Assembly (NCBI GenBank): GCA_964621615.1
Contig: CAZUMW010000061.1
Location: 1 to 22,096 of the forward strand
Length of the DNA: 22,096 nucleotides
Direction: 5' to 3'
DNA from: CAZUMW01 sp964621615
Lineage (GTDB): Bacteria; Desulfobacterota; WTBG01; CAIYCZ01; CAIRTM01
Every line of letters begins with the position of its first letter. Within the stretch, counting starts at the first letter, position 1. The position numbers and the translations under genes were made by a program. Below are positions 7,238 through 14,211 of this stretch, piece by piece. The notes below the pieces were generated by a model. It saw only the letters and a list, made by a program, of their open reading frames with translations. It ran no database searches and was not told where the DNA came from.

Positions 7238-8438
7238 ACTGGAAAAAGTGCGCCGGTATATCTACAACTGCAGAAGATGCGGTGTGTGCGGCAGCAAGGT
7301 TACTCAAACCGTTCCCTATGTCTGCCCCGTCAGAGAGAGCACCGCAGGCTTTGAACATTTCTACGCGCGCGGAAAAGTTATTATAGCGCGTGGACTGCTG
7401 GAAAAGGATATTTCTCTTTCCCCGGGCCTGGCAGAGGCAATCTACAGCTGTACGATGTGCGGAAACTGTGTTACCCAGTGCGGGAGCACAGATGAAAAAA
7501 CAGGAGAGCCGCTTGTAAGAACAGAGCGTATAGTAGAGGCAATGCGTGCGGATGTGCTGCACTCATATCCGCAGTGGGTGCCGCAGGCATACCATGCTGC
7601 GCTGGCCGCCACGCGCAATTATGACAGCCCGTGGGGGGTTCCGCGAAGCGTTAAGGGCAAATGGGCGCGAAAGCACCCTGTTCGTGATATTAAAAAAGAC
7701 CCTGCAGAAATTCTTTTGTATTCCGGCTGCACGATGCCGGCGCAGCCTGAGCTTTCCGCGCGCCTTGAAAAGGCTGTAGCAGTGCTTAATCTGATGGGTG
7801 CCGATTTTGCCATTTTGGGGAAAAATGAGCCGTGCTGCGGAAGCGTACAGCGGAAAATCGGAGATCGTGATCTGGCACGGGACATGATGGAGAATAATAT
7901 TGCATTATTTAACAGCCTCGGCTGTAAAAAAATTGTGACCCTCTGCGCAGGCTGCTACCACACCTTGAAACGGGAATACAGTGAGGCAACAGTGCCGTTG
8001 AGCGCAGAGGTTTTGCACATTACCGAGTTTCTGTCTGACTGTATTTCAGCGTTGCAAAACAGCATGCGAAATTCGTTTTCTGCAAAAGTCGCCTATCATG
8101 ACCCCTGTCATCTTGGACGGCATTCGGGTGTGTATGATCAGCCGAGAGCGGTGATTCGGTCCGTTGAGGGTGTTGAGATTGTTGAGCGCGCTGCCACCCG
8201 CGAGAACACGATCTGCTGCGGCGCCGGCGGAGGTATGCGGCTGTTTAAAGACGGTACCGTTGCTTCTGCAATAGGAGGGGACGCCGTTACGGCTGCACAG
8301 GAAACAGGGGCTGAAGCTCTTGTGAGCGCGTGTCCGTTTTGTGAAATGAATCTTGGTGCAGCGTCACAGCAGCGGGAAAAGCCGCTTCCGGTGTATGACA
8401 TTATCGATATTGTGTATGAGGGATTGTTTGGTTCGTAG
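7227..8438 (+). CDS. GlcF/HdrD-like Fe-S oxidoreductase with two CCG domains
   Basis: A 403-residue protein. The N-terminus has two cysteine groups for cubane clusters: Cys15, 18, 21 and 33, then Cys75, 78, 81 and 85. Two CCG (cysteine-rich) domains follow. The first has Cys168, the pair Cys203-204 and Cys240/Cys243; the second has Cys294, Cys330-331 and Cys369/Cys372. This spacing is that of the non-cubane [4Fe-4S] domains in HdrB/HdrD, GlcF and succinate dehydrogenase E. The first cubane motif ends unusually (CRRCGVC...CP, with 11 residues before Cys33) and may not bind a standard cluster. Translation is coupled to the FAD subunit by an 11-bp overlap. No transmembrane segment is visible, so the partner acceptor may be ferredoxin, a thiol/disulfide or a separate membrane protein. 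Confidence 0.88.
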   Translation: MLTELEKVRRYIYNCRRCGVCGSKVTQTVPYVCPVRESTAGFEHFYARGKVIIARGLLEKDISLSPGLAEAIYSCTMCGNCVTQCGSTDEKTGEPLVRTERIVEAMRADVLHSYPQWVPQAYHAALAATRNYDSPWGVPRSVKGKWARKHPVRDIKKDPAEILLYSGCTMPAQPELSARLEKAVAVLNLMGADFAILGKNEPCCGSVQRKIGDRDLARDMMENNIALFNSLGCKKIVTLCAGCYHTLKREYSEATVPLSAEVLHITEFLSDCISALQNSMRNSFSAKVAYHDPCHLGRHSGVYDQPRAVIRSVEGVEIVERAATRENTICCGAGGGMRLFKDGTVASAIGGDAVTAAQETGAEALVSACPFCEMNLGAASQQREKPLPVYDIIDIVYEGLFGS

Positions 8439-8482
8439 GTTCCGGGTTTGTTGTACACCGGTTGCACGCACATTATCCGGTT

Positions 8483-8500
8483 GTTTTGTTTATGCAAAAC
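8483..8500. promoter_or_regulatory. Palindromic operator candidate upstream of marR-like gene
   Basis: GTTTTG and CAAAAC form a perfect 6-bp inverted repeat around TTTATG, 85 bp before the MarR start codon. It shares the core TGT(A/T)TATGCAA with the operator at 5759-5778. Autoregulation is the obvious reading, but no good promoter was identified next to it. Confidence 0.5.
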
Positions 8501-8584
8501 CCGTCCGGAGCTGTGAGCTCAGTCAGCGCCCCGGGCCCGTGCCGACGAAAGAATTGTTTTGGACACCAATGGAATACAATATAC

Positions 8585-9043
8585 ATGGATGCTGAGTCGT
8601 TTTCGCCGGATAATTTGCTGGCAACGCTGGTTACGAGAGCATCACGCGCGCTGGTTAACCGGCTGCAGTCCATGTTTGACGGCAAGGGATATGATATTAC
8701 CGTTGAGCAGTGGATGATTTTGCTGTTGCTGTGGCAGAACAACGGTCAGTATCAGCAGCAGCTTGCCGAAAGCATCGGCAAGGATAAGACAACCGTTACC
8801 AGGCTTGTGGACGGCCTTGAGCGCCGCAGCCTTGTCGTGCGAAAGTCCGGCGCTATAGACAAACGGCAAAAAGCGGTTTTTCTGACCGCGGTCGGTAAAA
8901 AGCTTGAGCAGGACCTTATCCCGCTGGGTATTGAAAATGCGCGGCTGGCACAGCAGGGCATTTCTTCTGAAGAGCTTTCAATATGTAAAGATGTGCTTCG
9001 CAGAATACGAAATAATCTGCTTGAAGCAAAACCGGTCACCTAA
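8585..9043 (+). CDS. MarR-family transcriptional regulator
   Basis: A 152-residue winged-helix protein of normal MarR length. The dimerisation helix covers roughly 8-35, TVEQWMILLLLW (39-50) is the usual third helix, the recognition helix-turn-helix is at 58-80 (QLAESIGKDKTTVTRLVDGLER), and the wing is KSGAIDKRQKAVFLT (88-102). The reading frame stays open further upstream, but that extension is unlike MarR and contains the operator; ATG 8585 fits the family start (MDAESFSPDNLL). The ribosome site is weak. The gene precedes the ferredoxin/bilin-reductase-like gene by 24 bp and follows the FAD/Fe-S pair. Matching palindromes at 5759 and 8483 suggest it controls both transcription units in response to a small ligand. 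Confidence 0.88.
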   Translation: MDAESFSPDNLLATLVTRASRALVNRLQSMFDGKGYDITVEQWMILLLLWQNNGQYQQQLAESIGKDKTTVTRLVDGLERRSLVVRKSGAIDKRQKAVFLTAVGKKLEQDLIPLGIENARLAQQGISSEELSICKDVLRRIRNNLLEAKPVT

Positions 9044-9067
9044 CCATATTCAATGAGGTCACGTCAC

Positions 9068-10066
9068 ATGGAGCAGGAACGAAAAAAAACGCAGTTCTCG
9101 GTGAGTGAGGAGCTATGTATCGGCTGCGGCCTGTGTGTTACCGCATGTCCGATGAAAATACTTGAAATACAGGAGGGCATCTGTATCATCACCGACCCGT
9201 TTCGCTGCCTTGAGTGCGGCACCTGTATGCGCGAATGCCCGCAGGACGCTATATTTATCGAAGGCATCAGCGACGCCGCAAAAAAAAGCGATACACAGCA
9301 GTCAGCTCAAAAAACCGCTGAGAGCGCGGCAGCGTCTCCGGAGGGCGGCATAGCATTTACGCCGATTCTGGATATTCTCCTTGAAGAGATAGCGGACATA
9401 GACCGTGAGCAGATGCTTGAGTACAAGGGGGTCGATATCCGTCCGCTCAATGATTTTGTGCTTGAAGGCAACAGGTGCTTTACCCGAGCATACAGCGCCG
9501 ACAAGCTGCATAAAATCGGCGTTTCCAGCATGAATTTTTACGGCTCAATGCGCGCCGATGTGCTGGTAATTTCACCCGCCCCCGAATACGATTTTCCCTA
9601 TTACGTAATGGACTGGGACGAGTCGGAAGATCACATCTTTTTTATATGCGATCTGCTCCCCTGTGATGATTGCGGAAGAAACCTTGATTATCTGCATCGG
9701 TACTTATACGAGCCTCTTGAAGAGGCATATATGAATTACTCCACCATGTCCGGGCTCAGGCCGAGCATGTTTTACTGGGTGAGAGCTTTGCATTCACCGT
9801 ATCTGATAACGGGTACTATTGACAAGCGGACCCCCGGGAGCGTGGACATGCTGAAGAATTGCGCTATCGATTATTTGAAGGCATGGCTTTCGATTTACCG
9901 GGATGCACGGCCCTGCGATCCTGAGTCGGATTATATGAAACTTATTGCGCAGCGCAGAAAAAATATTACTGCACTGTACAGTGAAAACGATCCGGGAAAA
10001 GGATCGCTGGATAAGTTTCTGGGCGAAGAGCTTGGTGAAGTGTCAATTTCAATTATTGAGCCATAA
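9068..10066 (+). CDS. 2[4Fe-4S] ferredoxin fused to a bilin-reductase-like (FDBR) domain
   Basis: A 332-residue two-part protein. Residues 14-64 are a bacterial ferredoxin with two full motifs (Cys17/20/23/27 and Cys47/50/53/57). A Ser/Ala/Gln-rich linker follows (67-93). Residues about 100-332 resemble ferredoxin-dependent bilin reductases. By eye, LEGNRCFTRAYSADKLHKI, SPAPEYDFPYYVMDWD and FFICDLLPCDD line up with the PcyA core, placing Asp195 at the conserved catalytic Asp (Asp105 in Synechocystis PcyA). ENDPGKGSLDKFLGEELGEV matches the family C-terminus. The Glu76 equivalent appears to be Ala, with a Glu two residues on. ATG 9068 has GAGGT at 8-nt spacing; an ATG at 9053 has no ribosome site. 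The likely role is ferredoxin-driven reduction of a conjugated substrate, possibly a linear tetrapyrrole. The substrate is inference. Confidence 0.72.
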   Translation: MEQERKKTQFSVSEELCIGCGLCVTACPMKILEIQEGICIITDPFRCLECGTCMRECPQDAIFIEGISDAAKKSDTQQSAQKTAESAAASPEGGIAFTPILDILLEEIADIDREQMLEYKGVDIRPLNDFVLEGNRCFTRAYSADKLHKIGVSSMNFYGSMRADVLVISPAPEYDFPYYVMDWDESEDHIFFICDLLPCDDCGRNLDYLHRYLYEPLEEAYMNYSTMSGLRPSMFYWVRALHSPYLITGTIDKRTPGSVDMLKNCAIDYLKAWLSIYRDARPCDPESDYMKLIAQRRKNITALYSENDPGKGSLDKFLGEELGEVSISIIEP

Positions 10067-10088
10067 CCCCAATAAAAAGGAGCTCACC

Positions 10089-10796
10089 ATGGCTGAAAAA
10101 AGCAGTTTTATTACCGCCGCTGAAAAAGGGCTCAGCCCGGTTATGCAGCAACCTGCCGATGTCGACCCGCAGCTGCGCCGGATTGAGGCTGAAGGAGGCA
10201 CTATTGACATTGATGTATATACTGCTGATAAAATAGAAAAAGTGGTTTTCTGCTCTATCCGCATGCATGATACCGGCGTGGTGGAGGAAACAGCGCTGGT
10301 GTGGCCCGATGATGGGCATTGCTTTCCGGTGCTGTGGTGCAATCTCACAATTGTTCCCGGCGTGATGAACGTTCCCATTTGTGATTTCATACCGCTTATG
10401 GATCCTGTTGTCTGGCCAGGTTATGCCGATACCTATATCGAGCCGCTGAGCGAGCTGAAGCCGAAAGGCATCGAGCTGTTCGGGGATGAGCTGGCGGATA
10501 AAGCGGTCGATCTGCCTTCAAAAACCGTGTACAGCCTTTCACCTTATAAGATGATAGTCAATCTTACAGAGACGGGGCTGGAGCGCGTTCCTGATGTAAT
10601 CGGAGAATACATAAAAACATATATCGATCTGTGGAAAAAGGCACAGCCGCTTGCCAGCGAGGATGAGCGCTCGCACTACCGCCGCAAAAAAGATTCGACC
10701 AGAGTGCTTATGAAGGGAAACGATCCCGGCTACCCGTTTATGATAAGCGTGTTTGGAGAGGAGAAAACCGGGAAGGTGTTTGATATTGTATTTTGA
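10089..10796 (+). CDS. Stand-alone bilin-reductase-like (FDBR fold) protein
   Basis: A 235-residue protein without cysteine clusters, the size of a normal ferredoxin-dependent bilin reductase. The middle (WPDDGHCFPVLWCNL ... VPICDFIPLMD) matches the same strand-Asp-strand core as its neighbour, with Asp99 at the conserved catalytic position and His77 near the substrate side. The C-terminal FGEEKTGKVFDIVF resembles the FGEEW...LFD ending of the family. It differs strongly from the neighbouring FDBR-like domain, so the pair is an old duplication or a heteromer rather than a recent copy. AAGGAG lies 6 nt before ATG 10089, and the frame upstream of it is only an extension into the previous gene. 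The 22-bp gap implies co-transcription. Electrons would come from the fused or the separate ferredoxin. The assignment rests on by-eye comparison. Confidence 0.62.
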   Translation: MAEKSSFITAAEKGLSPVMQQPADVDPQLRRIEAEGGTIDIDVYTADKIEKVVFCSIRMHDTGVVEETALVWPDDGHCFPVLWCNLTIVPGVMNVPICDFIPLMDPVVWPGYADTYIEPLSELKPKGIELFGDELADKAVDLPSKTVYSLSPYKMIVNLTETGLERVPDVIGEYIKTYIDLWKKAQPLASEDERSHYRRKKDSTRVLMKGNDPGYPFMISVFGEEKTGKVFDIVF

Positions 10797-10899
10797 TCCA
10801 CTATTTTTTGAAGTAACGATAAGACATGATGGGGGCGCGCGCAGCGCATGGCATTTTTGGGAAGATAACAAAAATACTTCTATCTGAAAGGAAATTGTT

Positions 10900-12174
10900 A
10901 TGATGTATGATGTTGCTGTCGTCGGCGCCGGCCCCGCAGGACTTATGGCTGCGAAAACAGCCGCCCAAAGCGGGCTGAAGGTTATTGTTGTAGAAAAAAG
11001 GAGAGATGTTTCGCAGATTACCCGCGCGTGCTGCGAGCAGTGGATTATGGATGAGGATTTTGAGGGTGAAACAATCCGCATTGACGGCGGGCGTGTCGAA
11101 TTTATCCGCAATCGATTCAGCGTTGACTATGACGGCCCCCTGCACCCGGTTACTGATAAGTATTTTTATTCTCCCTCAGGTAATAGAATACACTTTGCCA
11201 ACGAAGACAATAGCCCTATTGTGGTCAAGTTTGATAAAGGCAGGCTTCTGCAAATACTATGGGAGCAGTGCGAACAGGAGCGCGTAGCGTTTATGCCGGG
11301 CACAGTGGTGTACGGAGCGCGCGATGGGGATGACGGAGTAACCCTTTCAGTTACTCAAGACGGCACCCACTCAACCGTTACGGCTCGAAAAATAGTTATC
11401 GCAGACGGTGTCAACGCAGGCCTGGCGGATAAAATGGGGCTGAATGCTGAGCGCTCCTTTTTCGGTACCGGCCTGTGCATTATCTATCACCTCGAAGGAA
11501 TCGGTGATTTTGAGCCCTCAGCCCTCAAGACATATTTCGGCCGGTCCTATATGGGCATGGCACCGCTTCTGATAGGACCGTCGATGGCACAGGACGGCGC
11601 CGGCTATCTGGTGGTAACGGGCAACAAAAAGATGCCTCCTGAGCAGCTTTTCGCCACAGTCACGCAAAAGGGCGCGCTGTCGCCTCAGCTTAAAAACGCC
11701 CGCATTGTGAAAAAAGTAGGCTGTACGGTTAAAGCATACAGCTCAATGCGCAACCCCTGCCGCGGCAATGTGCTGGTGATCGGTGATGCTGCCGCATATG
11801 TTGAGGTTGAAGTGCAGGGCGGTCTGATGTGCGGCTTCCGTGCAGGTAACGCGGTCGCGCAGGAGCTGAACGGATATGACGGCTTTGAGGAATATACCAG
11901 CTGGTGGAGTGAATCATTTGAGTTTAACAGCAATGAGGCCCTTCGAGTGGCACAGGGCTTTGTGCTGGTGCCGACCTATACGGATGAGGAAATCGACTAT
12001 CTGTTTTCATTAATACAGGATGAAGTTCTTGAAGGCACATACAATCAGTATAAGTCCCCCCGGCTGATGTGGGATGCAATTTTAAAGCACAGCGAGCGTA
12101 TTGCAGCGGAATACCCGGATATACATAATAAAATGACTAAAGCCCAGGTATCGCTGAAAGATATGCTTGGTTAA
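10900..12174 (+). CDS. Geranylgeranyl-reductase-family FAD oxidoreductase
   Basis: A 424-residue flavoprotein. The Rossmann motif VVGAGPAGLMAAK (7-19) and the acidic Glu32 bind FAD. A conserved DG motif is at 169-170 (IADGVNAGLA), and the second FAD motif VIGDAAAYVEVEVQGGL (293-309) is followed by a helix like that of ChlP/BchP and archaeal geranylgeranyl reductases. Members of this family saturate C=C bonds of isoprenoids, usually with ferredoxin or NADPH; other members are FixC-like electron carriers. The adjacent Cys44-Cys45 pair is notable. AAAGGA lies about 7 nt before the ATG. A 103-bp gap containing a GC-rich stretch (GGGGGCGCGCGC) separates it from the FDBR-like gene, and a small ferredoxin gene follows. 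Both neighbours fit a ferredoxin-dependent double-bond reductase. Confidence 0.82.
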   Translation: MMYDVAVVGAGPAGLMAAKTAAQSGLKVIVVEKRRDVSQITRACCEQWIMDEDFEGETIRIDGGRVEFIRNRFSVDYDGPLHPVTDKYFYSPSGNRIHFANEDNSPIVVKFDKGRLLQILWEQCEQERVAFMPGTVVYGARDGDDGVTLSVTQDGTHSTVTARKIVIADGVNAGLADKMGLNAERSFFGTGLCIIYHLEGIGDFEPSALKTYFGRSYMGMAPLLIGPSMAQDGAGYLVVTGNKKMPPEQLFATVTQKGALSPQLKNARIVKKVGCTVKAYSSMRNPCRGNVLVIGDAAAYVEVEVQGGLMCGFRAGNAVAQELNGYDGFEEYTSWWSESFEFNSNEALRVAQGFVLVPTYTDEEIDYLFSLIQDEVLEGTYNQYKSPRLMWDAILKHSERIAAEYPDIHNKMTKAQVSLKDMLG

Positions 12175-12271
12175 GAAAGTTGAAAGATTCATAGGTTGAG
12201 AATTCGGAACAGCAGTATAATCTTTGACATTATCCTGCAACCCGGTAACCTCTACAGAGGAGATTTGTGCC

Positions 12272-12439
12272 ATGGCCGTGACGATTGATACAGATAAATG
12301 TCTTGCATGCGGATGCTGCAGCGATGTGTGCCCCGAGGGTGCTCTGGAGCTTCATGAAACAGCAGTTGTCTATGATGATTACTGCATCGATTGCGGGTCC
12401 TGCGTTACCATGTGTCCTTCAGAAGCAATCTGTGAATAA
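12272..12439 (+). CDS. Small 2[4Fe-4S] ferredoxin
   Basis: A 55-residue bacterial ferredoxin with two CX2CX2CX3C motifs: Cys10/13/16/20 and Cys38/41/44/48, each with the following Pro. One extra cysteine (Cys15) is present. The length is normal for clostridial-type ferredoxins. ATG 12272 follows AGAGGAG by about 9 nt; the frame is open a little further upstream without a ribosome site. Its low-potential clusters would supply electrons to the flavoprotein just upstream and to the bilin-reductase-like proteins. A perfect TATAAT lies at 12216-12221 in the 97-bp gap before it, but without a well-spaced -35, so separate transcription is uncertain. Confidence 0.92.
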   Translation: MAVTIDTDKCLACGCCSDVCPEGALELHETAVVYDDYCIDCGSCVTMCPSEAICE

Positions 12440-12523
12440 CAATACCGGATGCTCCGGATAAGAGCCTGCCCCCTGTTTCATATATGCCGGGGGAGTGCCC
12501 GGAGCGGGGATGATAATCCTGTG

Positions 12524-12548
12524 GCGGACAAAGCGACAGCGTATCCGC
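12524..12548. repeat. REP-like palindrome, type A, copy 2
   Basis: GCGGACA and TATCCGC pair (one mismatch) around the 11-nt loop AAGCGACAGCG, which matches the reverse complement of the loop of the copy at 5607-5641 in 10 of 11 positions. It lies in the opposite orientation to that copy. Confidence 0.65.
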
Positions 12549-12578
12549 TGTCCTTATTTTCGCCGTATCTTTTCAATC

Positions 12579-12600
12579 GGTGGACACATCCGTGTCCACC
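12579..12600. repeat. REP-like palindrome, type B, copy 2
   Basis: GGTGGACAC and GTGTCCACC form a perfect 9-bp stem with loop ATCC. It is the reverse-complement relative of the GGACACGGATGTGTC element at 5671-5692. Confidence 0.7.
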
Positions 12601-12627
12601 CTGCCAGATTTTCATCCATCACCGTGG

Positions 12628-12654
12628 GGAGGACAAAGCGTCAGCGTGTCCGCC
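12628..12654. repeat. REP-like palindrome, type A, copy 3
   Basis: GGACA and TGTCC (plus two outer pairs after one mismatch) enclose AAGCGTCAGCG, the same 11-nt loop as the other type A copies with one base changed. It has the same orientation as the copy at 12524. Confidence 0.6.
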
Positions 12655-12706
12655 GATAATTGGAAGCCGGCATTGCCCGGCCCCGTCCCGCCAATCAAGC
12701 CTTCAG

Positions 12707-12735
12707 TTGACACTCCCTGCCGTGTTTGCTACTCT
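12707..12735 (+). promoter_or_regulatory. Probable promoter of the asnS operon
   Basis: A perfect TTGACA (12707-12712) is followed after 17 bp by TACTCT (12730-12735), a weak -10. It is placed 67 bp before the asnS start, beyond the REP-like cluster. Confidence 0.4.
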
Positions 12736-12801
12736 TTCTGAATATCAGTCGAAGTTATATATCTCAGCTAAAGCAGCCGCCTGCCGGAACCGGTGCCACA
12801 T

Positions 12802-14196
12802 ATGAAAATAAAACGGTCAAAAATAAGCGAGCTGAACCGGACACGGCCCGTGGGCCAAAATGTCACTGTTGCGGGATGGGTGCGCTCACGCCGGAGCGGC
12901 AAAAAGGTTCACTTCATAGCGCTTAATGACGGCTCCACAATACACAGCCTTCAGGGGGTCGTCGATGCTGGTCTCTTTGAAGAAAGCGTTATACAGTCCG
13001 TTACTACCGGGGCGTGCGTACGGCTGAGCGGGACAGTTGTCCAGTCGCCCGGAAAAGGGCAGCCTATAGAATTGCAGGTTACGCAAATCGAGGTGTACGG
13101 CCCGGCCGACCCCGATTCATACCCGCTGCAGAAAAAGGGACACTCGCTTGAGTTTCTGCGCCGGATTGCACACCTTCGCCCCCGCACCAATACGTTCGGG
13201 GCGATGCTGCGTATCCGGAACACGCTGGCATATGCCATACACAGCTTTTTTCACAGCCGCGGGTTTTGCTGTCTGCACACCCCCATTATTACCGCATCGG
13301 ACTGTGAGGGGGCGGGGAATATGTTTCGGGTAACGACCATCGATCCCGGCGATCCGCCGCGCACTGCACAGGGGGGCATTGATTATGAAGAGGATTTTTT
13401 CGGCCAGGAAACGCGGCTTACCGTATCCGGACAGCTTGAAGGTGAGGCCGGCGCGCTTGCCCTTTCCGAAATATACACATTCGGGCCTACATTCCGCGCA
13501 GAAAATTCACATACGCCGCGGCACCTTGCTGAATTCTGGATGGTTGAGCCGGAAATGGCTTTTTATGATCTGGATGACACTATTGACCTTGCCGAAGAAT
13601 TTATTATACAGATAATCAAAGACGTGCTTGAGCAACGGCACGATGATCTTGTATTTTTTAACACCCGATACGATAAGGGATTGATTGAACGGCTTTTGTC
13701 GGTGACGCAGGGGACCTTTGAGCGGATATCCTACTCGGACGCAATAGACATTCTTGCAAAGGCTGACGCCTCATTTGAGTTTCCGGTCGGCTGGGGATGT
13801 GACCTTCAGGCAGAGCATGAGCGCTATCTTGTGGAGCGCTATTTTAAAAAGCCTGTTGTGGTAACGGATTACCCGAAGGAAATAAAGCCTTTTTATATGA
13901 AGCTCAACAGTGACGGGAGTACCGTGCGGGCAATGGATGTGCTTTTCCCCTATATCGGGGAGATTATCGGCGGATCGCAGCGCGAGGACTCGCTCCGGGC
14001 GCTCTCCGAGCGATTGAATGAGACGGGTGTGGCGGAGAAAGATATCTGGTGGTATCGAGAGTTGCGCATGTTCGGATCAGCCCCGCACAGCGGCTTTGGC
14101 CTCGGGTTCGAGCGCCTGATGCTTTTTGTGACCGGCTTAAGCAACATTCGTGACGTCATTGCATTTCCCCGGACCCCCAAAAACGCAGCATTTTGA
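12802..14196 (+). CDS. asnS: Asparaginyl-tRNA synthetase
   Basis: A complete 464-residue class IIb synthetase that charges tRNA-Asn. The N-terminal OB fold binds the anticodon (VTVAGWVRSRRSGKKVHFIALNDGS, in pieces from 21 to 45). The catalytic domain shows LTVSGQLEGEAGALALS (206-222), motif 2 TFGPTFRAENSHTPRHLAEFWMVEPE (226-251) and motif 3 GFGLGFERLML with Arg438. The ENS.T.RHLAEF form of motif 2 is the asparaginyl rather than aspartyl version. The start is ambiguous between ATG 12802 and GTG 12793; neither has a good ribosome site, and I prefer the ATG. Having asnS implies direct Asn-tRNA charging. The kinase gene begins 15 bp after its stop. Confidence 0.95.
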   Translation: MKIKRSKISELNRTRPVGQNVTVAGWVRSRRSGKKVHFIALNDGSTIHSLQGVVDAGLFEESVIQSVTTGACVRLSGTVVQSPGKGQPIELQVTQIEVYGPADPDSYPLQKKGHSLEFLRRIAHLRPRTNTFGAMLRIRNTLAYAIHSFFHSRGFCCLHTPIITASDCEGAGNMFRVTTIDPGDPPRTAQGGIDYEEDFFGQETRLTVSGQLEGEAGALALSEIYTFGPTFRAENSHTPRHLAEFWMVEPEMAFYDLDDTIDLAEEFIIQIIKDVLEQRHDDLVFFNTRYDKGLIERLLSVTQGTFERISYSDAIDILAKADASFEFPVGWGCDLQAEHERYLVERYFKKPVVVTDYPKEIKPFYMKLNSDGSTVRAMDVLFPYIGEIIGGSQREDSLRALSERLNETGVAEKDIWWYRELRMFGSAPHSGFGLGFERLMLFVTGLSNIRDVIAFPRTPKNAAF

Positions 14197-14211
14197 CAAA
14201 CAGCACGCTAT

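Larger units (their letters stand above)
12440..12801. other. 362-bp gap carrying REP-like elements
   Basis: No gene is supported. The stretch holds a small hairpin after the ferredoxin gene (CCGGA/TCCGG at 12445-12457, no T-run), three REP-like palindromes listed separately, and a probable promoter for asnS. An open frame through part of it (12449-12805) has low-complexity, Pro/Cys/His-rich composition expected of repeat DNA read in a random frame. Confidence 0.6.

Noticed and set aside
8462..8584. N-terminal extension of the MarR protein
   Set aside because: The extra 41 residues are unlike MarR N-termini and run across the palindromic operator; ATG 8585 matches the family start.
12216..12229. 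Separate promoter for the small ferredoxin (perfect TATAAT, nearby TTGACA)
   Set aside because: The TATAAT has no -35 at 16-18 bp and the TTGACA lies downstream of it without a matching -10, so the two do not form one promoter. The TATAAT alone is not enough.
12449..12805. Plus-strand 118-residue open frame before asnS
   Set aside because: It reads through three REP-like palindromes, has no ribosome site and shows random composition.
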